A DNA stretch of 64,000 nt from Allobosea sp. BH3 (GCF_025499465.1 NZ_JAIMCA010000001.1:806001-870000), one strand, 5' to 3'. Shown: positions 19,475-28,168, numbered from the stretch's first letter. Numbers and translations: made by a program. The notes: a model not told the origin generated them from the letters alone.

Positions 19475-20171
19475 GGTCGCCGGCCTGAGCGCCGGCTATG
19501 GCCAGACCCATGTGCTGGAGGATGTCTCCTTCGCTGTTCCGGCCGGCGGGCGGCTCTCCATCCTCGGCCGCAACGGCATGGGCAAGACCACGCTGATGGC
19601 GAGCCTGATGGGGCTGACCCGCCGCTATGCCGGGTCCGTGAGCCTGGACGGCAGCGACGTCACGGCGCTCGGCACCGCGGCTCGCGCCCGCGCAGGGCTC
19701 GGCCTCGTCCCGCAGACCCGCGAGATCTTCAAGGGGCTGACCGTCGAGGAGAACCTCTTCGCGGGCTTGAAGGGCCGTCCACGGCAGGCGATCGCCGAGG
19801 CTTATGAGCTGTTCCCGCGCCTTGCCGAGCGGCGGCGCAATCTCGGCTCGCAGCTCTCCGGCGGCGAGCAGCAGATGCTAGCCACCGCGCGCACCATCCT
19901 CGGCCAGCCCTCGGTGCTGCTGCTCGACGAGCCGCTGGAGGGCCTCGCGCCTGTCATCTGCGACATGCTGATGGAGGCCTTCACCCGGCTCGCCGGCAGC
20001 GGCGCGATGACGATCCTCTTCGTCGAGCAGCGCCTGGAAAGCGCACTCGGTTTCGCCGAGGACGTGATCATCCTCGAGCGCGGCCGCATCGTCTGGTCAG
20101 GCAAGCCGGAAGCGCTCCGGGCAGAGGCCGCCGTGCTCGAACGCTATGTCGGCGTCGGTGGGCTTCACTGA
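19455..20171 (+). CDS. ABC transporter ATP-binding protein, LivF-type
   Basis: A 238-residue ATPase subunit, the last gene of the importer. I chose ATG 19455 because GGGAG lies eight bases upstream and the product length matches LivF; ATGs at 19404 and 19449 are in frame but worse placed. Walker A is GRNGMGKTT (about 36-44), the signature LSGGEQQMLATAR (about 134-146) and Walker B VLLLDEPLEG (about 155-164). It ends 21 bases before the convergent ggt gene. Confidence 0.9.
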   Translation: MPAARLEVAGLSAGYGQTHVLEDVSFAVPAGGRLSILGRNGMGKTTLMASLMGLTRRYAGSVSLDGSDVTALGTAARARAGLGLVPQTREIFKGLTVEENLFAGLKGRPRQAIAEAYELFPRLAERRRNLGSQLSGGEQQMLATARTILGQPSVLLLDEPLEGLAPVICDMLMEAFTRLAGSGAMTILFVEQRLESALGFAEDVIILERGRIVWSGKPEALRAEAAVLERYVGVGGLH

Positions 20172-20192
20172 GCCGACACCAGTTCGAGCTCT

Positions 20193-21869
20193 TTAGATGG
20201 TGAACCGCGCCCCGGCGCGGGCGAGCCCGCCCGAGATCGCGACGGGCGTGCCATCCGCGCGCCAGCAGGCGGCGCCAGTCAGCGTGCCGTCCTCATTGAA
20301 GGCGATGGCGTTCATGCCGCCGGCGATGCGCGGCGAGCGCACCACCCTGTGTCCCCGCGCGACCAGCGCCTCGGCCACCGGCTCGGGGATCGCCTCCTCC
20401 AGCTCCAGCACGCCGCCCTCCGTCCAGACGCGCGGAGCCTCGACCGCCTCCTGCAGGCTCATGCCGTGGTCGATCAGGTTGACGATCGCCTGCAGCGCCG
20501 AGGGGAAGATGCGCAGCGCTCCGGGCAGGCCGAGCGCGAAGGCGAGTTTGCCTTCCTTCAGCGCCATCATCGGCGCCATCGAGGTGAAGACCCGCTTGCC
20601 CGGTGCAATCGATAGCGCCCGGCCGGCATGCGGATCGAAATTGAACATGTAGTTGTTGGCGATCATCCCCGTGCCGGGGATCTGGACGCAGGCGCCGAAG
20701 AGCCCGTTGATCGTCTGCGTCGCGCTGACGACATTGCCGTCGGCATCGGCCACGGTGACATGGGTGGTATCGGCGGATTCCCCGCCCGAAAGCCCGGCCG
20801 TCCAGCTCTGGGTCCGCTCCATCTCGATCAGCGCACGCCGCTCGGCCGCATAGTCCTTCGAGATCAGCCGCGCGACCGGAACCTTGACGAAGGCGGGGTC
20901 GGCCGTCGCCACGGCCCGGTCAGCGAAGGCGATCTTCAGCGCCTCGGCCAGCAGATGCACCGCATCGGGCGAGCCGAAGCCGAGCGCGCCGATATCGTAA
21001 CCCTCGAGGATATTGAGCATCTGCGTGATGTGCACGCCGGACGAGGAAGGCGGCGGTGGGCCGACGATCTCATAGCCGCGATAGCTGCCGCGGATCGGCT
21101 CGCGCGTCTCGGTTCGATAGGCGGCGAGATCGGCCTCTCCGATCAGCCCGCCATTCGCCGCCATATAATCGGCCAGCGCCTTGCCGAGCCGCCCGCCATA
21201 GAGCGCCTGCGGCCCCTCGGCGGCGATCAGCTTCAGGCTCTCCGCATAGTCCGGCTGGACGAGCCGCGCGCCGGGCTGCAGCGGCTTGCCACCGGGCAGC
21301 AGCATGGCCGCGAGGCCTGGATCGCGCGCAAGGTCGCCAGCATTGTCGGTGATGCAGTTGCAGAGATAGGGCGTCACGATGAAGCCACGCGCCGCAAGCC
21401 CGATCGCCGGCTGCAGCACATCCGCCAGCGGCAGCGTGCCGAAGCGTTCCAGCGCCTCGCACCAGCCCTTCAGCGCGCCCGGCACCGCCACGGCCTTGGC
21501 GCCAACGACATTCTCGCGGTCACGCACGTCGCGCTGCTTGCCGATCTCGTCGGAAAGACAATCGTACATCTCCGCCGTCGCCTTGCCCGGCGCGGTCGAG
21601 AGATTGTCGATCACGACATGGTGCCCATCCGCGAGGCGGATATGGCTCAAGCCGCCGCCGAGGACACCGACCATCATCGGCTCGACCACGGTCAGCGCGA
21701 AGAGCGAGGCCACCGCCGCATCGATGGCGTTGCCGCCAGCCAGCAGCATCTGCGCACCGGCCGCCGAGGCGAGCGGATGGTTGGTGACGACCATGCCGCG
21801 AGAGCCGGTCGCGGGCTTCTTGTCGCAGAGGAAGGAGGCGATGCGTGGGGCAGGGACAGAGACGTTCAT
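20193..21869 (-). CDS. ggt: Gamma-glutamyltransferase family protein
   Basis: A 558-residue Ntn-hydrolase of the gamma-glutamyltranspeptidase family. The autocleavage/nucleophile threonine is in SADTTHVTVADADGN near residues 365-379, and the small subunit contains VSATQTINGLFG and TSMAPMMALKEG. Classical Ggt hydrolyses or transfers gamma-glutamyl groups of glutathione in the periplasm. This protein has no obvious signal peptide at the chosen start (MNVSVPAP), so it is either cytosolic or of the acylase/oxamate-amidohydrolase branch of the family. It is the first of three such genes in the window and lies convergent to the aromatic importer. Confidence 0.85.
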   Translation of the reverse strand: MNVSVPAPRIASFLCDKKPATGSRGMVVTNHPLASAAGAQMLLAGGNAIDAAVASLFALTVVEPMMVGVLGGGLSHIRLADGHHVVIDNLSTAPGKATAEMYDCLSDEIGKQRDVRDRENVVGAKAVAVPGALKGWCEALERFGTLPLADVLQPAIGLAARGFIVTPYLCNCITDNAGDLARDPGLAAMLLPGGKPLQPGARLVQPDYAESLKLIAAEGPQALYGGRLGKALADYMAANGGLIGEADLAAYRTETREPIRGSYRGYEIVGPPPPSSSGVHITQMLNILEGYDIGALGFGSPDAVHLLAEALKIAFADRAVATADPAFVKVPVARLISKDYAAERRALIEMERTQSWTAGLSGGESADTTHVTVADADGNVVSATQTINGLFGACVQIPGTGMIANNYMFNFDPHAGRALSIAPGKRVFTSMAPMMALKEGKLAFALGLPGALRIFPSALQAIVNLIDHGMSLQEAVEAPRVWTEGGVLELEEAIPEPVAEALVARGHRVVRSPRIAGGMNAIAFNEDGTLTGAACWRADGTPVAISGGLARAGARFTI

Positions 21870-21993
21870 GCCGGCACATCAGCGCTTTTGCGAGCCCGCG
21901 TCGAGCCCCGTCTTCGTCATGCCTGCAATGCCGGATCTGCTCCCGCCGCGTTGCTTGGCCCGCTTGACTTTCATGGGCGCCGGGCCTCACCTA

Positions 21994-22109
21994 GCCCCGT
22001 TCCCAGGGGGGCCTCGCTAAGAGGCTGAGATTCCGCCGGCCGAGCGCTTGCCCGGCAACGCGGTGACCCTACGAACCTGATCCGGATCATGCCGGCGTAG
22101 GGATGCGGG
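21994..22109 (+). promoter_or_regulatory. TPP riboswitch (THI element)
   Basis: All conserved parts are visible: a GGGGGGCC run (22006-22013), helix P2 (CCTC 22012-22015 with GAGG 22021-22024) followed by CTGAGA (22025-22030), a P3 stem (CCGC 22033-22036 with GCGG 22060-22063), ACCCT (22066-22070), GAACCTGATC (22073-22082) and ATGCCGGCGTAGGGA (22089-22103). A P1 helix can be drawn from TCCC (22001-22004) with GGGA (22100-22103), extended outward by CCCG/CGGG. It lies 97 bases before the LuxE-like start on the same strand. Binding of thiamin pyrophosphate would therefore repress the whole downstream six-gene operon. There is no T-rich terminator, so control of translation initiation is more likely. 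Confidence 0.95.
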
Positions 22110-22206
22110 ACAGGCGGCCTCCTCAGGCCCCGATTCCATCTGCGCACATGGTCCTTTCGTGGGGTCCGTCCGGCTTGGCCGGCGGCAAGATGGGCCGGGT
22201 GACGCA
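22110..22206 (+). promoter_or_regulatory. Riboswitch expression platform
   Basis: Between the riboswitch aptamer and the LuxE-like start are two short hairpins: GGCC/GGCC around 22116-22129 and CCGGC-TTG-GCCGG at 22170-22182. No T-run follows either. The second lies just before an ATG (22190) opening a six-codon frame whose stop overlaps the GTG at 22207. These may control access to the ribosome. Confidence 0.4.
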
Positions 22207-23292
22207 GTGACCGTGGTGACGCAAGCCGAGATCGTCGAGGCGCTGCTGGCTTTCATCGCGCTTCCCGATGCGATGGAAGCCGAGTTCGAGGCGATGGCGC
22301 TCAAGGTCTTCGCCTGGCAGTTCCGGCACAACGAGCCCTATAAGCGGTTCGCCCTGCAGCGCGGCCGCACGCCGCTGACGGTGAAGCGCTGGCGCGACAT
22401 CCCGGCCGTGCCGATCACCGCCTTCAAGGATCTGACGCTGAGCTGCACGCCGCCGGAGCAGGCCACGCACGTCTTCATGACGAGCGGCACCACGCAAGGC
22501 GTCCGGGGCCGCAGCTACCACCCGACGCTCGACGTCTGGAAGCGCTCGATGCTGGTCAATTTCCGCAAGCGCTTCATGCGCGGGCGCGAGCGCATCCACA
22601 TGGGCATCCTCTTCCCGGACGAGACGGCGCTGCCCAACTCGTCCCTCGCCCATTACCTCGGTCTGGCGCGTCGCGAATGCGGCACGCCGGACTCCGAGGT
22701 CTTCATCGGCGCCAACGGCCTCGAACTGGACAAGCTCTTCGCCGTACTGGCCGAAGCGGAGGCGAGCGGCGAGCCCTACGCCCTGCTCGGCGCGAGCTAT
22801 TCCTTCGTGCCGGTTCTGGATGCGCTCGCGGCGAGCGGCCGGCGCTTCGCCCTGCCCGAGGGCAGCCTTATCCTCGACACCGGCGGCTTCAAGGGCCAGT
22901 CGCGCGAGCTGACGCCGGACGAATTCTATGACGGGCTCGAAGCCGCCTTCGGCGTGCCCCGCGCCTCCTGCATCAACATGTACGGCATGACCGAGCTCAG
23001 CTCCCAGCTCTACGACGACGGCAACGCAGTCTCGCATCCGGTGAAATCCGGCCCGCACTGGATCCGCAGCCGCGTCGTCGATCCGCTGACCGGCATCGAT
23101 TTGCCTGAAGGCCAGCGCGGCGTGATCGTCCACCACGACCTCGCCCATTTCAACAGCGTCTCGGCGATCCTGACCGAGGACGCCGGCGAGATCGTCCCGG
23201 GCGGCTTCAAGCTCTTCGGCCGTGTCGATGGCGAGGCGTCGAAGGGCTGCTCCGTCGCGGTGGCCGAATTCCTCGCGGCGGCGCGAGGCTGA
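22207..23292 (+). CDS. LuxE-like acyl-protein synthetase (acyl-AMP forming)
   Basis: About 361 residues, matching LuxE of bacterial luminescence (about 370). LuxE activates a carboxylic acid with ATP and carries it as an acyl-cysteine thioester before passing it to LuxC. The adenylate-forming motif FMTSGTTQGVRGRSY is near residues 91-105 and YGMTELSSQ near 258-266. A cysteine in KGCSVAVAEF sits 13 residues before the C-terminus (about residue 348), where LuxE has its acylated cysteine. Start choice is uncertain: GTG 22207, 22213 and 22216 are all possible and the ribosome binding site is weak. As first gene after a TPP riboswitch it is expected to be thiamin-repressed. A PaaK-like ligase is a less likely alternative. 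Confidence 0.82.
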   Translation: MTVVTQAEIVEALLAFIALPDAMEAEFEAMALKVFAWQFRHNEPYKRFALQRGRTPLTVKRWRDIPAVPITAFKDLTLSCTPPEQATHVFMTSGTTQGVRGRSYHPTLDVWKRSMLVNFRKRFMRGRERIHMGILFPDETALPNSSLAHYLGLARRECGTPDSEVFIGANGLELDKLFAVLAEAEASGEPYALLGASYSFVPVLDALAASGRRFALPEGSLILDTGGFKGQSRELTPDEFYDGLEAAFGVPRASCINMYGMTELSSQLYDDGNAVSHPVKSGPHWIRSRVVDPLTGIDLPEGQRGVIVHHDLAHFNSVSAILTEDAGEIVPGGFKLFGRVDGEASKGCSVAVAEFLAAARG

Positions 23293-23313
23293 GGCGGTGC
23301 AGGGCTTTATGAG

Positions 23314-24762
23314 ATGATCGAGCATGCCGGCCATCTGCCGGGTCTGGACGCGCAGGCGCTGCGCTGGCGCCACACCAGCCATGCGGCCTGGGGCGAAAGC
23401 GTCACGCTCGCGCTGCCGGAGCTGGACGAGGCGCAGGCGACGGCGCTTTGCGAGAGCGTGCGCAACAATGCCCGCGCCCGCCTGAAGCGGATGGAGACGG
23501 CGCGCATCGTCGACGCCATCGATGCCGCCAACGCGCGCCTGCTCGACCGCAAGCACCCTTTGCGTCGCAAGGCCGAGCATCTCCTGCCGATCGTCACCGG
23601 CTATGATCGCGAGACGGTGCGCCTCGGCCTGACGAGCTATCTGAAGACCTTCCGTCGCCCGCAGCTCCTGCGCTTCCTCGCCGAGGACTTTGCCAACCCG
23701 GCCGTGCTCGACGGCTTCCAGCCCACGGCCAAGGGCGGGTTTCTACGTGCCCACGGGCCGGAGCTTTTGCTGCATGTCTGGGCCGGCAACGTGCCGGCGC
23801 TCTCGCTCTGGAGCCTGGTCTGCGGATTGCTGGTCAAGGCCGGCAGCATCGGCAAGCTCGCCTCGGCCGAACCGCTGACCGCCGGCTGGTTCGCGAACCT
23901 CATCGCCGAGATCGACCCCGAGATCGGCCAATGCCTCGCCATCGTCTGGTGGAAGGGCGGAGAGGAGGCGGGCGAGGCCCCGTTCCTGAAGGCTGCCGAC
24001 ACGGTCATGGCCTATGGCAGCAACACGACGCTGACCGCGCTGCGCGCCAAGCTGCCGATCACGACGCGCTTCCTGCCCCACGGCCACAAGATCGGCTTCG
24101 GCATGGTCGGACACGAGGCTCTCGACAGCCGTAAGGCGACCGCGCTCGCCCGCCTCGCGGCCCATGACGTCGCCCGCTACGAGCAGCAGGGCTGCTATTC
24201 GCCGCAGATGCTCTTCGTCGAACGCGGCGGCCGGGTTTCACCCGCCGAATTCGCACGATACGTCGCGCAGGAATTGACGGCCATCGCTCACCGCCACCCG
24301 CGCCGCGAACTCGCAGCCGCCGAATCCGCCGCCATCGCCGGCTGGCGCAGCACACAGGCGACGCGGGCCATGGGCGGCGCGGCCGAATTGATCGGCGAGC
24401 CATCCGATCCCTGGAGCGTCGTCCATGTCGAGACGCCAGAGGATCTGAGCCCGACGGGCCTCAACCGCACGCTCAAGCTCGTCGCGGTCGAAAGCCTCGA
24501 CGAAGTGCCCGCCCTCGTCGCGCCCTATCGCAATTTCCTGCAGACCGCCGGCATCGCAGCGTCGCCCAAGCGCCTGTTTCAGCTCGGCGAAGAGCTGGCC
24601 GAAATCGGCGTCACCCGCATCGCCCCGCTCGGCCGCATGACCGCTCCGGAAGCCGGCTGGCACCATGACGGCCGTTTCAGCCTGCTCGACCTCGTGACCG
24701 TTACCGAAATCGAGCAAAGCACCGAGGCCGCGTCGGAAGGGTTCGCGCCCTATGTCGACTGA
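23314..24762 (+). CDS. LuxC-like acyl-CoA/acyl-protein reductase
   Basis: A 482-residue member of the aldehyde-dehydrogenase superfamily, LuxC branch, which reduces an acyl group carried as thioester to the aldehyde with NADPH. The catalytic cysteine is Cys294 in YEQQGCYSPQMLFVE, matching the LuxC active-site pattern QxxCxSPQ. HGPELLLHVWAGNVPALS near 149-166 corresponds to the nucleotide-binding region. It follows the LuxE-like gene after 21 bases and overlaps the ABC ATPase start by 11 bases. There is no luxD transferase and no luxAB luciferase nearby, so the aldehyde is not for light. With LuxE it makes a carboxylic acid reductase pair. The substrate is unknown; the riboswitch suggests a thiamin fragment. 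Confidence 0.87.
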   Translation: MIEHAGHLPGLDAQALRWRHTSHAAWGESVTLALPELDEAQATALCESVRNNARARLKRMETARIVDAIDAANARLLDRKHPLRRKAEHLLPIVTGYDRETVRLGLTSYLKTFRRPQLLRFLAEDFANPAVLDGFQPTAKGGFLRAHGPELLLHVWAGNVPALSLWSLVCGLLVKAGSIGKLASAEPLTAGWFANLIAEIDPEIGQCLAIVWWKGGEEAGEAPFLKAADTVMAYGSNTTLTALRAKLPITTRFLPHGHKIGFGMVGHEALDSRKATALARLAAHDVARYEQQGCYSPQMLFVERGGRVSPAEFARYVAQELTAIAHRHPRRELAAAESAAIAGWRSTQATRAMGGAAELIGEPSDPWSVVHVETPEDLSPTGLNRTLKLVAVESLDEVPALVAPYRNFLQTAGIAASPKRLFQLGEELAEIGVTRIAPLGRMTAPEAGWHHDGRFSLLDLVTVTEIEQSTEAASEGFAPYVD

Positions 24763-25543
24763 ACCCGAATCCGGTTTCGTCACCATAGCGCAGGCGCGCT
24801 ATCGCTATGGCGCGGCCGGCCCCACCATCGTCGATGGCGTGAACTGGCAGATCCCGCGCGGCGAGATCCATTGCCTGATCGGCCGCAGCGGCTGCGGCAA
24901 GACCACCCTGCTCAAGCTCGCAGCCGGCCTCCTCCTGCCAACCGAAGGTACGATCCGCATCGGCGGCGAAACGCTGTCGGGCCCGAGCCCGCGCGCCGGC
25001 TTCGTCTTCCAGGCACCGACCCTGCTCGACTGGCTGAGCGCCCTCGACAACGTCCTGCTGCCGGTCTCGCTGAAGCGCCGCCCGACAGCCGCCGACCGCG
25101 AGGCCGCGCTCGATTTGCTCGCCCGCGTCGGCCTCACTGATTTCGCGGCGCGCCGACCGGGCGAACTCTCCGGCGGCCAGCAGAGCCGCGTCGCCGTGGC
25201 ACGCGCCCTGATCGGCGAGCCCGACCTGCTGCTGCTCGACGAACCCTTTGCGGCCCTCGACGCCTTGACGCGCGAGGAGCTGCAGGACGACCTGCTGCGC
25301 CTCTGCGCGCTCAACGGCACCACCGCCCTCTTCGTCACCCATGACATCGCGGAGGCCGTCTACCTCGCCGACAAGGTCGCGGTGATGTCGGCCGGACGCC
25401 TCGCCCATGCGCGCCGGATCGAGCTGCTACGCCCGCGCCACCGCGACATGCGCTACGCGCCGTCCTTCGCCGCCGCCTGCCGCGAGCTACGCGATGCCAT
25501 GGACGGCGAGCCCGCCGCAGCCAGCGAGAGGCCTGCGGCATGA
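24752..25543 (+). CDS. ABC transporter ATP-binding protein, ThiZ/SsuB-type
   Basis: A 263-residue ATPase of the nitrate/sulfonate/thiamin-precursor importer family. Walker A is GRSGCGKTT (about residues 45-53), the signature LSGGQQSRVAVARAL (about 139-153), Walker B LLLLDEPFAALDAL (about 160-173) and the switch histidine VTHDIAEAV. It overlaps the LuxC-like gene by 11 bases and the permease gene by four (ATGA). Under a TPP riboswitch the most likely cargo is a thiamin precursor or breakdown product (pyrimidine or thiazole moiety). Confidence 0.88.
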   Translation: MSTEPESGFVTIAQARYRYGAAGPTIVDGVNWQIPRGEIHCLIGRSGCGKTTLLKLAAGLLLPTEGTIRIGGETLSGPSPRAGFVFQAPTLLDWLSALDNVLLPVSLKRRPTAADREAALDLLARVGLTDFAARRPGELSGGQQSRVAVARALIGEPDLLLLDEPFAALDALTREELQDDLLRLCALNGTTALFVTHDIAEAVYLADKVAVMSAGRLAHARRIELLRPRHRDMRYAPSFAAACRELRDAMDGEPAAASERPAA

Positions 25544-26289
25544 GCAAGCGCCTGCCTTCGCTGCTGCTGCTCCTTACCTTGTTAGCCGGCTGGGAAGCCT
25601 GGTGCCGGGTCGGCGGTCTCTCGCCACTCGTTCTGCCCCCGCCCTCCGCCGTACTTGCGACGCTCTGGAGCGAGATCGCGACAGGCCGGCTCTGGCCGCA
25701 TCTGGCGACGACCGCAGCCGAAATGGCGCTCGGCCTTGGCATCGGCACTGCCGTCGGGCTCGGTGTCGGCATCCTGCTGGCGGAGGTGCCGGCGCTCGGC
25801 CGGCTGCTGCATCCCTATGTACTGGCGAGCCAGCTCGTGCCGAAGCTCGCCCTCGGTCCGCTCTTCATCATCTGGTTCGGCTTCGGCATGACGCCGACGA
25901 TCGTCATCACCGCGCTGATCTGCTTCTTCCCGCTGATGGAGAACACGCTGACGGGCCTGACCGAGATCGACCCCGCCCGCCGCGAACTGTTCCGCATGCT
26001 GGGTGCCAGCCGCCTCCAGACCCTGCTGCGGTTGAAGCTCCCGGCGGCGCTGCCCGTCATCATGGCCGGCCTGCGCGTCGCCGTCGTGCTCGCGCTCGTC
26101 GGCGCCGTGGTCGGCGAATTCATCGGCGGGCGCATTGGGCTCGGCGCCTCGATCATCGCCGCCCAAAGCGTGATGGATTCGAGCCTGATCTTCGCGCTCT
26201 TCGTGGTGATCACCGCGCTCGGAATGCTGCTCTACGAGGCCGTGCGCGCGCTGGAGCGCCGCGTCCTTCACCGTTTCTCGAAAGGCTAG
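25540..26289 (+). CDS. ABC transporter permease, ThiX/SsuC-type
   Basis: A 249-residue inner-membrane permease with about six hydrophobic segments. The cytoplasmic loop typical of the family, EIDPARRELFRMLGASRLQTLLRLKLPAALP, spans about residues 144-174 and contains the EAA-type coupling motif that contacts the ATPase. The start overlaps the ATPase stop (ATGA). The substrate-binding protein gene follows after five bases. Confidence 0.88.
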   Translation: MSKRLPSLLLLLTLLAGWEAWCRVGGLSPLVLPPPSAVLATLWSEIATGRLWPHLATTAAEMALGLGIGTAVGLGVGILLAEVPALGRLLHPYVLASQLVPKLALGPLFIIWFGFGMTPTIVITALICFFPLMENTLTGLTEIDPARRELFRMLGASRLQTLLRLKLPAALPVIMAGLRVAVVLALVGAVVGEFIGGRIGLGASIIAAQSVMDSSLIFALFVVITALGMLLYEAVRALERRVLHRFSKG

Positions 26290-26294
26290 ACCCC

Positions 26295-27296
26295 ATGTCG
26301 CTCCAATCCGGCCTGCGCCTTGCGCTCCTGCTCGCCCTGCCCTGGCTCGCAACCCTTCCTGCGAGGGCGCAGCCGCTCGACAAATTCACCGTCGCCGGCT
26401 GGAGCCAGCCGATCAGCGAGATCACCAACCTCCTGGCCGAGCCTGACAAGGGCTTCTTCAAGGCCAGGGGCATCGCGCTCGACTATGTCCCCGGCAATGG
26501 CGGCGGGGCGGCGATCCAGAACATGCTCGCAGGCCAGGCCGACATTGCCTTCACCGACCCGGCCTCGCTCTATCTCGCGCTCGACAAGGGCGAGAAGCTG
26601 GTCGCGATCTACAACATCTATCCGCAGAACGTCTTCAACGTCGTCGCGCCCAAGGCGAGCGGCATCCGCTCCGCCGCCGACCTCAAGCGCAAGCGCATCG
26701 GCGTCTATAGCCTCGCCAGCGGCACCTACCAGAACCTGCTCGTGCTGCTGCATCAGGTCGGTCTCGGCGAGAAGGACGTCTCGATCGAGGTCGCGGGCCT
26801 GCTCAACTTCGCCCCGCTGATGCAGGGCCAGCTCGACGCCACGGCGGCGACAGACACCGGCCTGCTTGTCGCCCGCGCCAAGGGACTGGGCGACGTCAAC
26901 GTCATCGAGGTGCGCGACCAGCTCAACCTGCCGAGCGACCTCTTCGTCGTGACGCAGGCGACCTACGAGGCGAAGAAGCCGCTGCTGAAACGTTTCCTCG
27001 CCGCCTATCGCGATTCCGCGGCCTGGATGATCGCCAAGCCCGAGGAGGCGGCGCGCATCGCCGTCACCCGCGCCATCAACGGCCGCGACGAGGCGGTCAA
27101 TCTCGACATCATCAAGCTTCGCAACGCGTCGAGCGTCTCAGCCACGACCGATCGCGAAGGCCTCGGCCGCTTCGACCTCGACGCGCTGCAGACGGGCGCC
27201 GACACCTTCCGCAGCCTCGGCCTGATCGCGAAGCCAATCGACATGAAGCAGATCGTGAAGAGCGACCTCATCCCGCCGAAGGATGGCGCGCCGTGA
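26295..27296 (+). CDS. ABC transporter substrate-binding protein, NMT1/ThiY-like
   Basis: A 333-residue periplasmic binding protein of the NMT1/ThiY/SsuA superfamily. ATG 26295 begins a clear signal peptide (LRLALLLALPWLATLPARAQ, cleavage after ARA or AQP near residue 24). The mature part starts with DKFTVAGWSQPISE and contains GGGAAIQNMLAGQADIAFTDPAS (about residues 69-91), the usual ligand-site region. ThiY proteins bind formylaminopyrimidine; members for other ligands exist. The riboswitch and the acid-reducing enzymes suggest a carboxylated thiamin moiety. The ligand is inference. The stop overlaps the dehydrogenase start by four bases. Confidence 0.85.
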   Translation: MSLQSGLRLALLLALPWLATLPARAQPLDKFTVAGWSQPISEITNLLAEPDKGFFKARGIALDYVPGNGGGAAIQNMLAGQADIAFTDPASLYLALDKGEKLVAIYNIYPQNVFNVVAPKASGIRSAADLKRKRIGVYSLASGTYQNLLVLLHQVGLGEKDVSIEVAGLLNFAPLMQGQLDATAATDTGLLVARAKGLGDVNVIEVRDQLNLPSDLFVVTQATYEAKKPLLKRFLAAYRDSAAWMIAKPEEAARIAVTRAINGRDEAVNLDIIKLRNASSVSATTDREGLGRFDLDALQTGADTFRSLGLIAKPIDMKQIVKSDLIPPKDGAP

Positions 27297-28060
27297 AGTT
27301 CCGTGACCGCGCCATCCTCGTCACCGGCGCCAGCCGCGGCATCGGCGCCGCCATCGCCAAGGCCTTCGCGGCCGAGGGCGGGCTCGTCGTCGTCAACTAC
27401 CGCACCAATGCCGAAGCTGCCGAGGCGGTTGCCACCGAGTGCCGCGCGCTCGGCGGCGAAGCGCTGCCCATCGCGGCCGACGTCACATCGGCGGAAGCCG
27501 TCGCAGCGATGGCCGAGCAGATCGGGCAGGAGATCGGCCGGCTCGACGTCGTCGTCAACAACGCCTTCGCGCCCTACCGCTTCGACCCGGACAACCGCGC
27601 CCGTTTCTGGGAGATACCCTGGGAATCATACAGCCAGCAGTTCGAAGGCGCGGTGAAAGCCGCCTACACCGTCAGCCGGGCGATGCTGCCGCTGCTCCAG
27701 CGCCGCAGCGGCGCGAGCATCGTCAATGTCGCGAGCGATCTCGTGACGCGCCCGAGCATTCCCTATCACGACTACACCACGGCGAAGGCCGCACTGGTCG
27801 GCTTCAGCCGCAATCTCGCAGCCGAACTCGGCCCGCTCGGCATCCGCGTGAACTGCGTCGCGCCGGGGCTGGTCTACCCGACCGACGCCAGCGCGGCGAC
27901 GAAGGAAGAGGTGCGCGAGATGCTGATCGCGCAGACGCCGCTGCGCCGCCTCGCGACGCCGGCGGATGTGGCGGGGCCCGTGCTCTTCCTCGCCAGCGAC
28001 TGGGCCGGCTTCGTCACCGGCCAGACTCTGCATGTCGATGGCGGGCTGGTGATGGCCTGA
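27293..28060 (+). CDS. Short-chain dehydrogenase/reductase (FabG-like)
   Basis: A 255-residue classical SDR. The NAD(P) motif is TGASRGIGAAIA (about residues 11-22), NNAF replaces the usual NNAG near 89, the catalytic serine is in VNVASDL (about 147) and the YxxxK pair in YHDYTTAKAAL (about 160-170). The GTG start overlaps the binding-protein stop (GTGA), so it is coupled to the thiamin-regulated operon and is its last gene. In this context it could reduce the aldehyde released by the LuxC-like enzyme to an alcohol, for example hydroxymethylpyrimidine or hydroxyethylthiazole. That role is a hypothesis. Confidence 0.88.
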   Translation: MKFRDRAILVTGASRGIGAAIAKAFAAEGGLVVVNYRTNAEAAEAVATECRALGGEALPIAADVTSAEAVAAMAEQIGQEIGRLDVVVNNAFAPYRFDPDNRARFWEIPWESYSQQFEGAVKAAYTVSRAMLPLLQRRSGASIVNVASDLVTRPSIPYHDYTTAKAALVGFSRNLAAELGPLGIRVNCVAPGLVYPTDASAATKEEVREMLIAQTPLRRLATPADVAGPVLFLASDWAGFVTGQTLHVDGGLVMA

Positions 28061-28168
28061 CCGCCGGAGCAACCAATCGTTTCACGACGCACGCCTGATG
28101 TTTCCACGCGCAGCGAACGCCTTAGCGTTCCATGCGTTCAGCTCTCTGGCTGAATTCGGGAGGGCATC

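Noticed and set aside
16841..20171. Branched-chain amino acid transporter (livHMGF) as the literal function
   Set aside because: The family matches, but the cluster adjoins pobA and pca genes, so the amino acid substrate label is not justified; family names were used only as type descriptions.
22207..24762. Bioluminescence (lux) genes
   Set aside because: Only luxE- and luxC-like genes occur. There is no luciferase (luxAB) and no acyltransferase (luxD), and control is by a TPP riboswitch, so light production is not supported.
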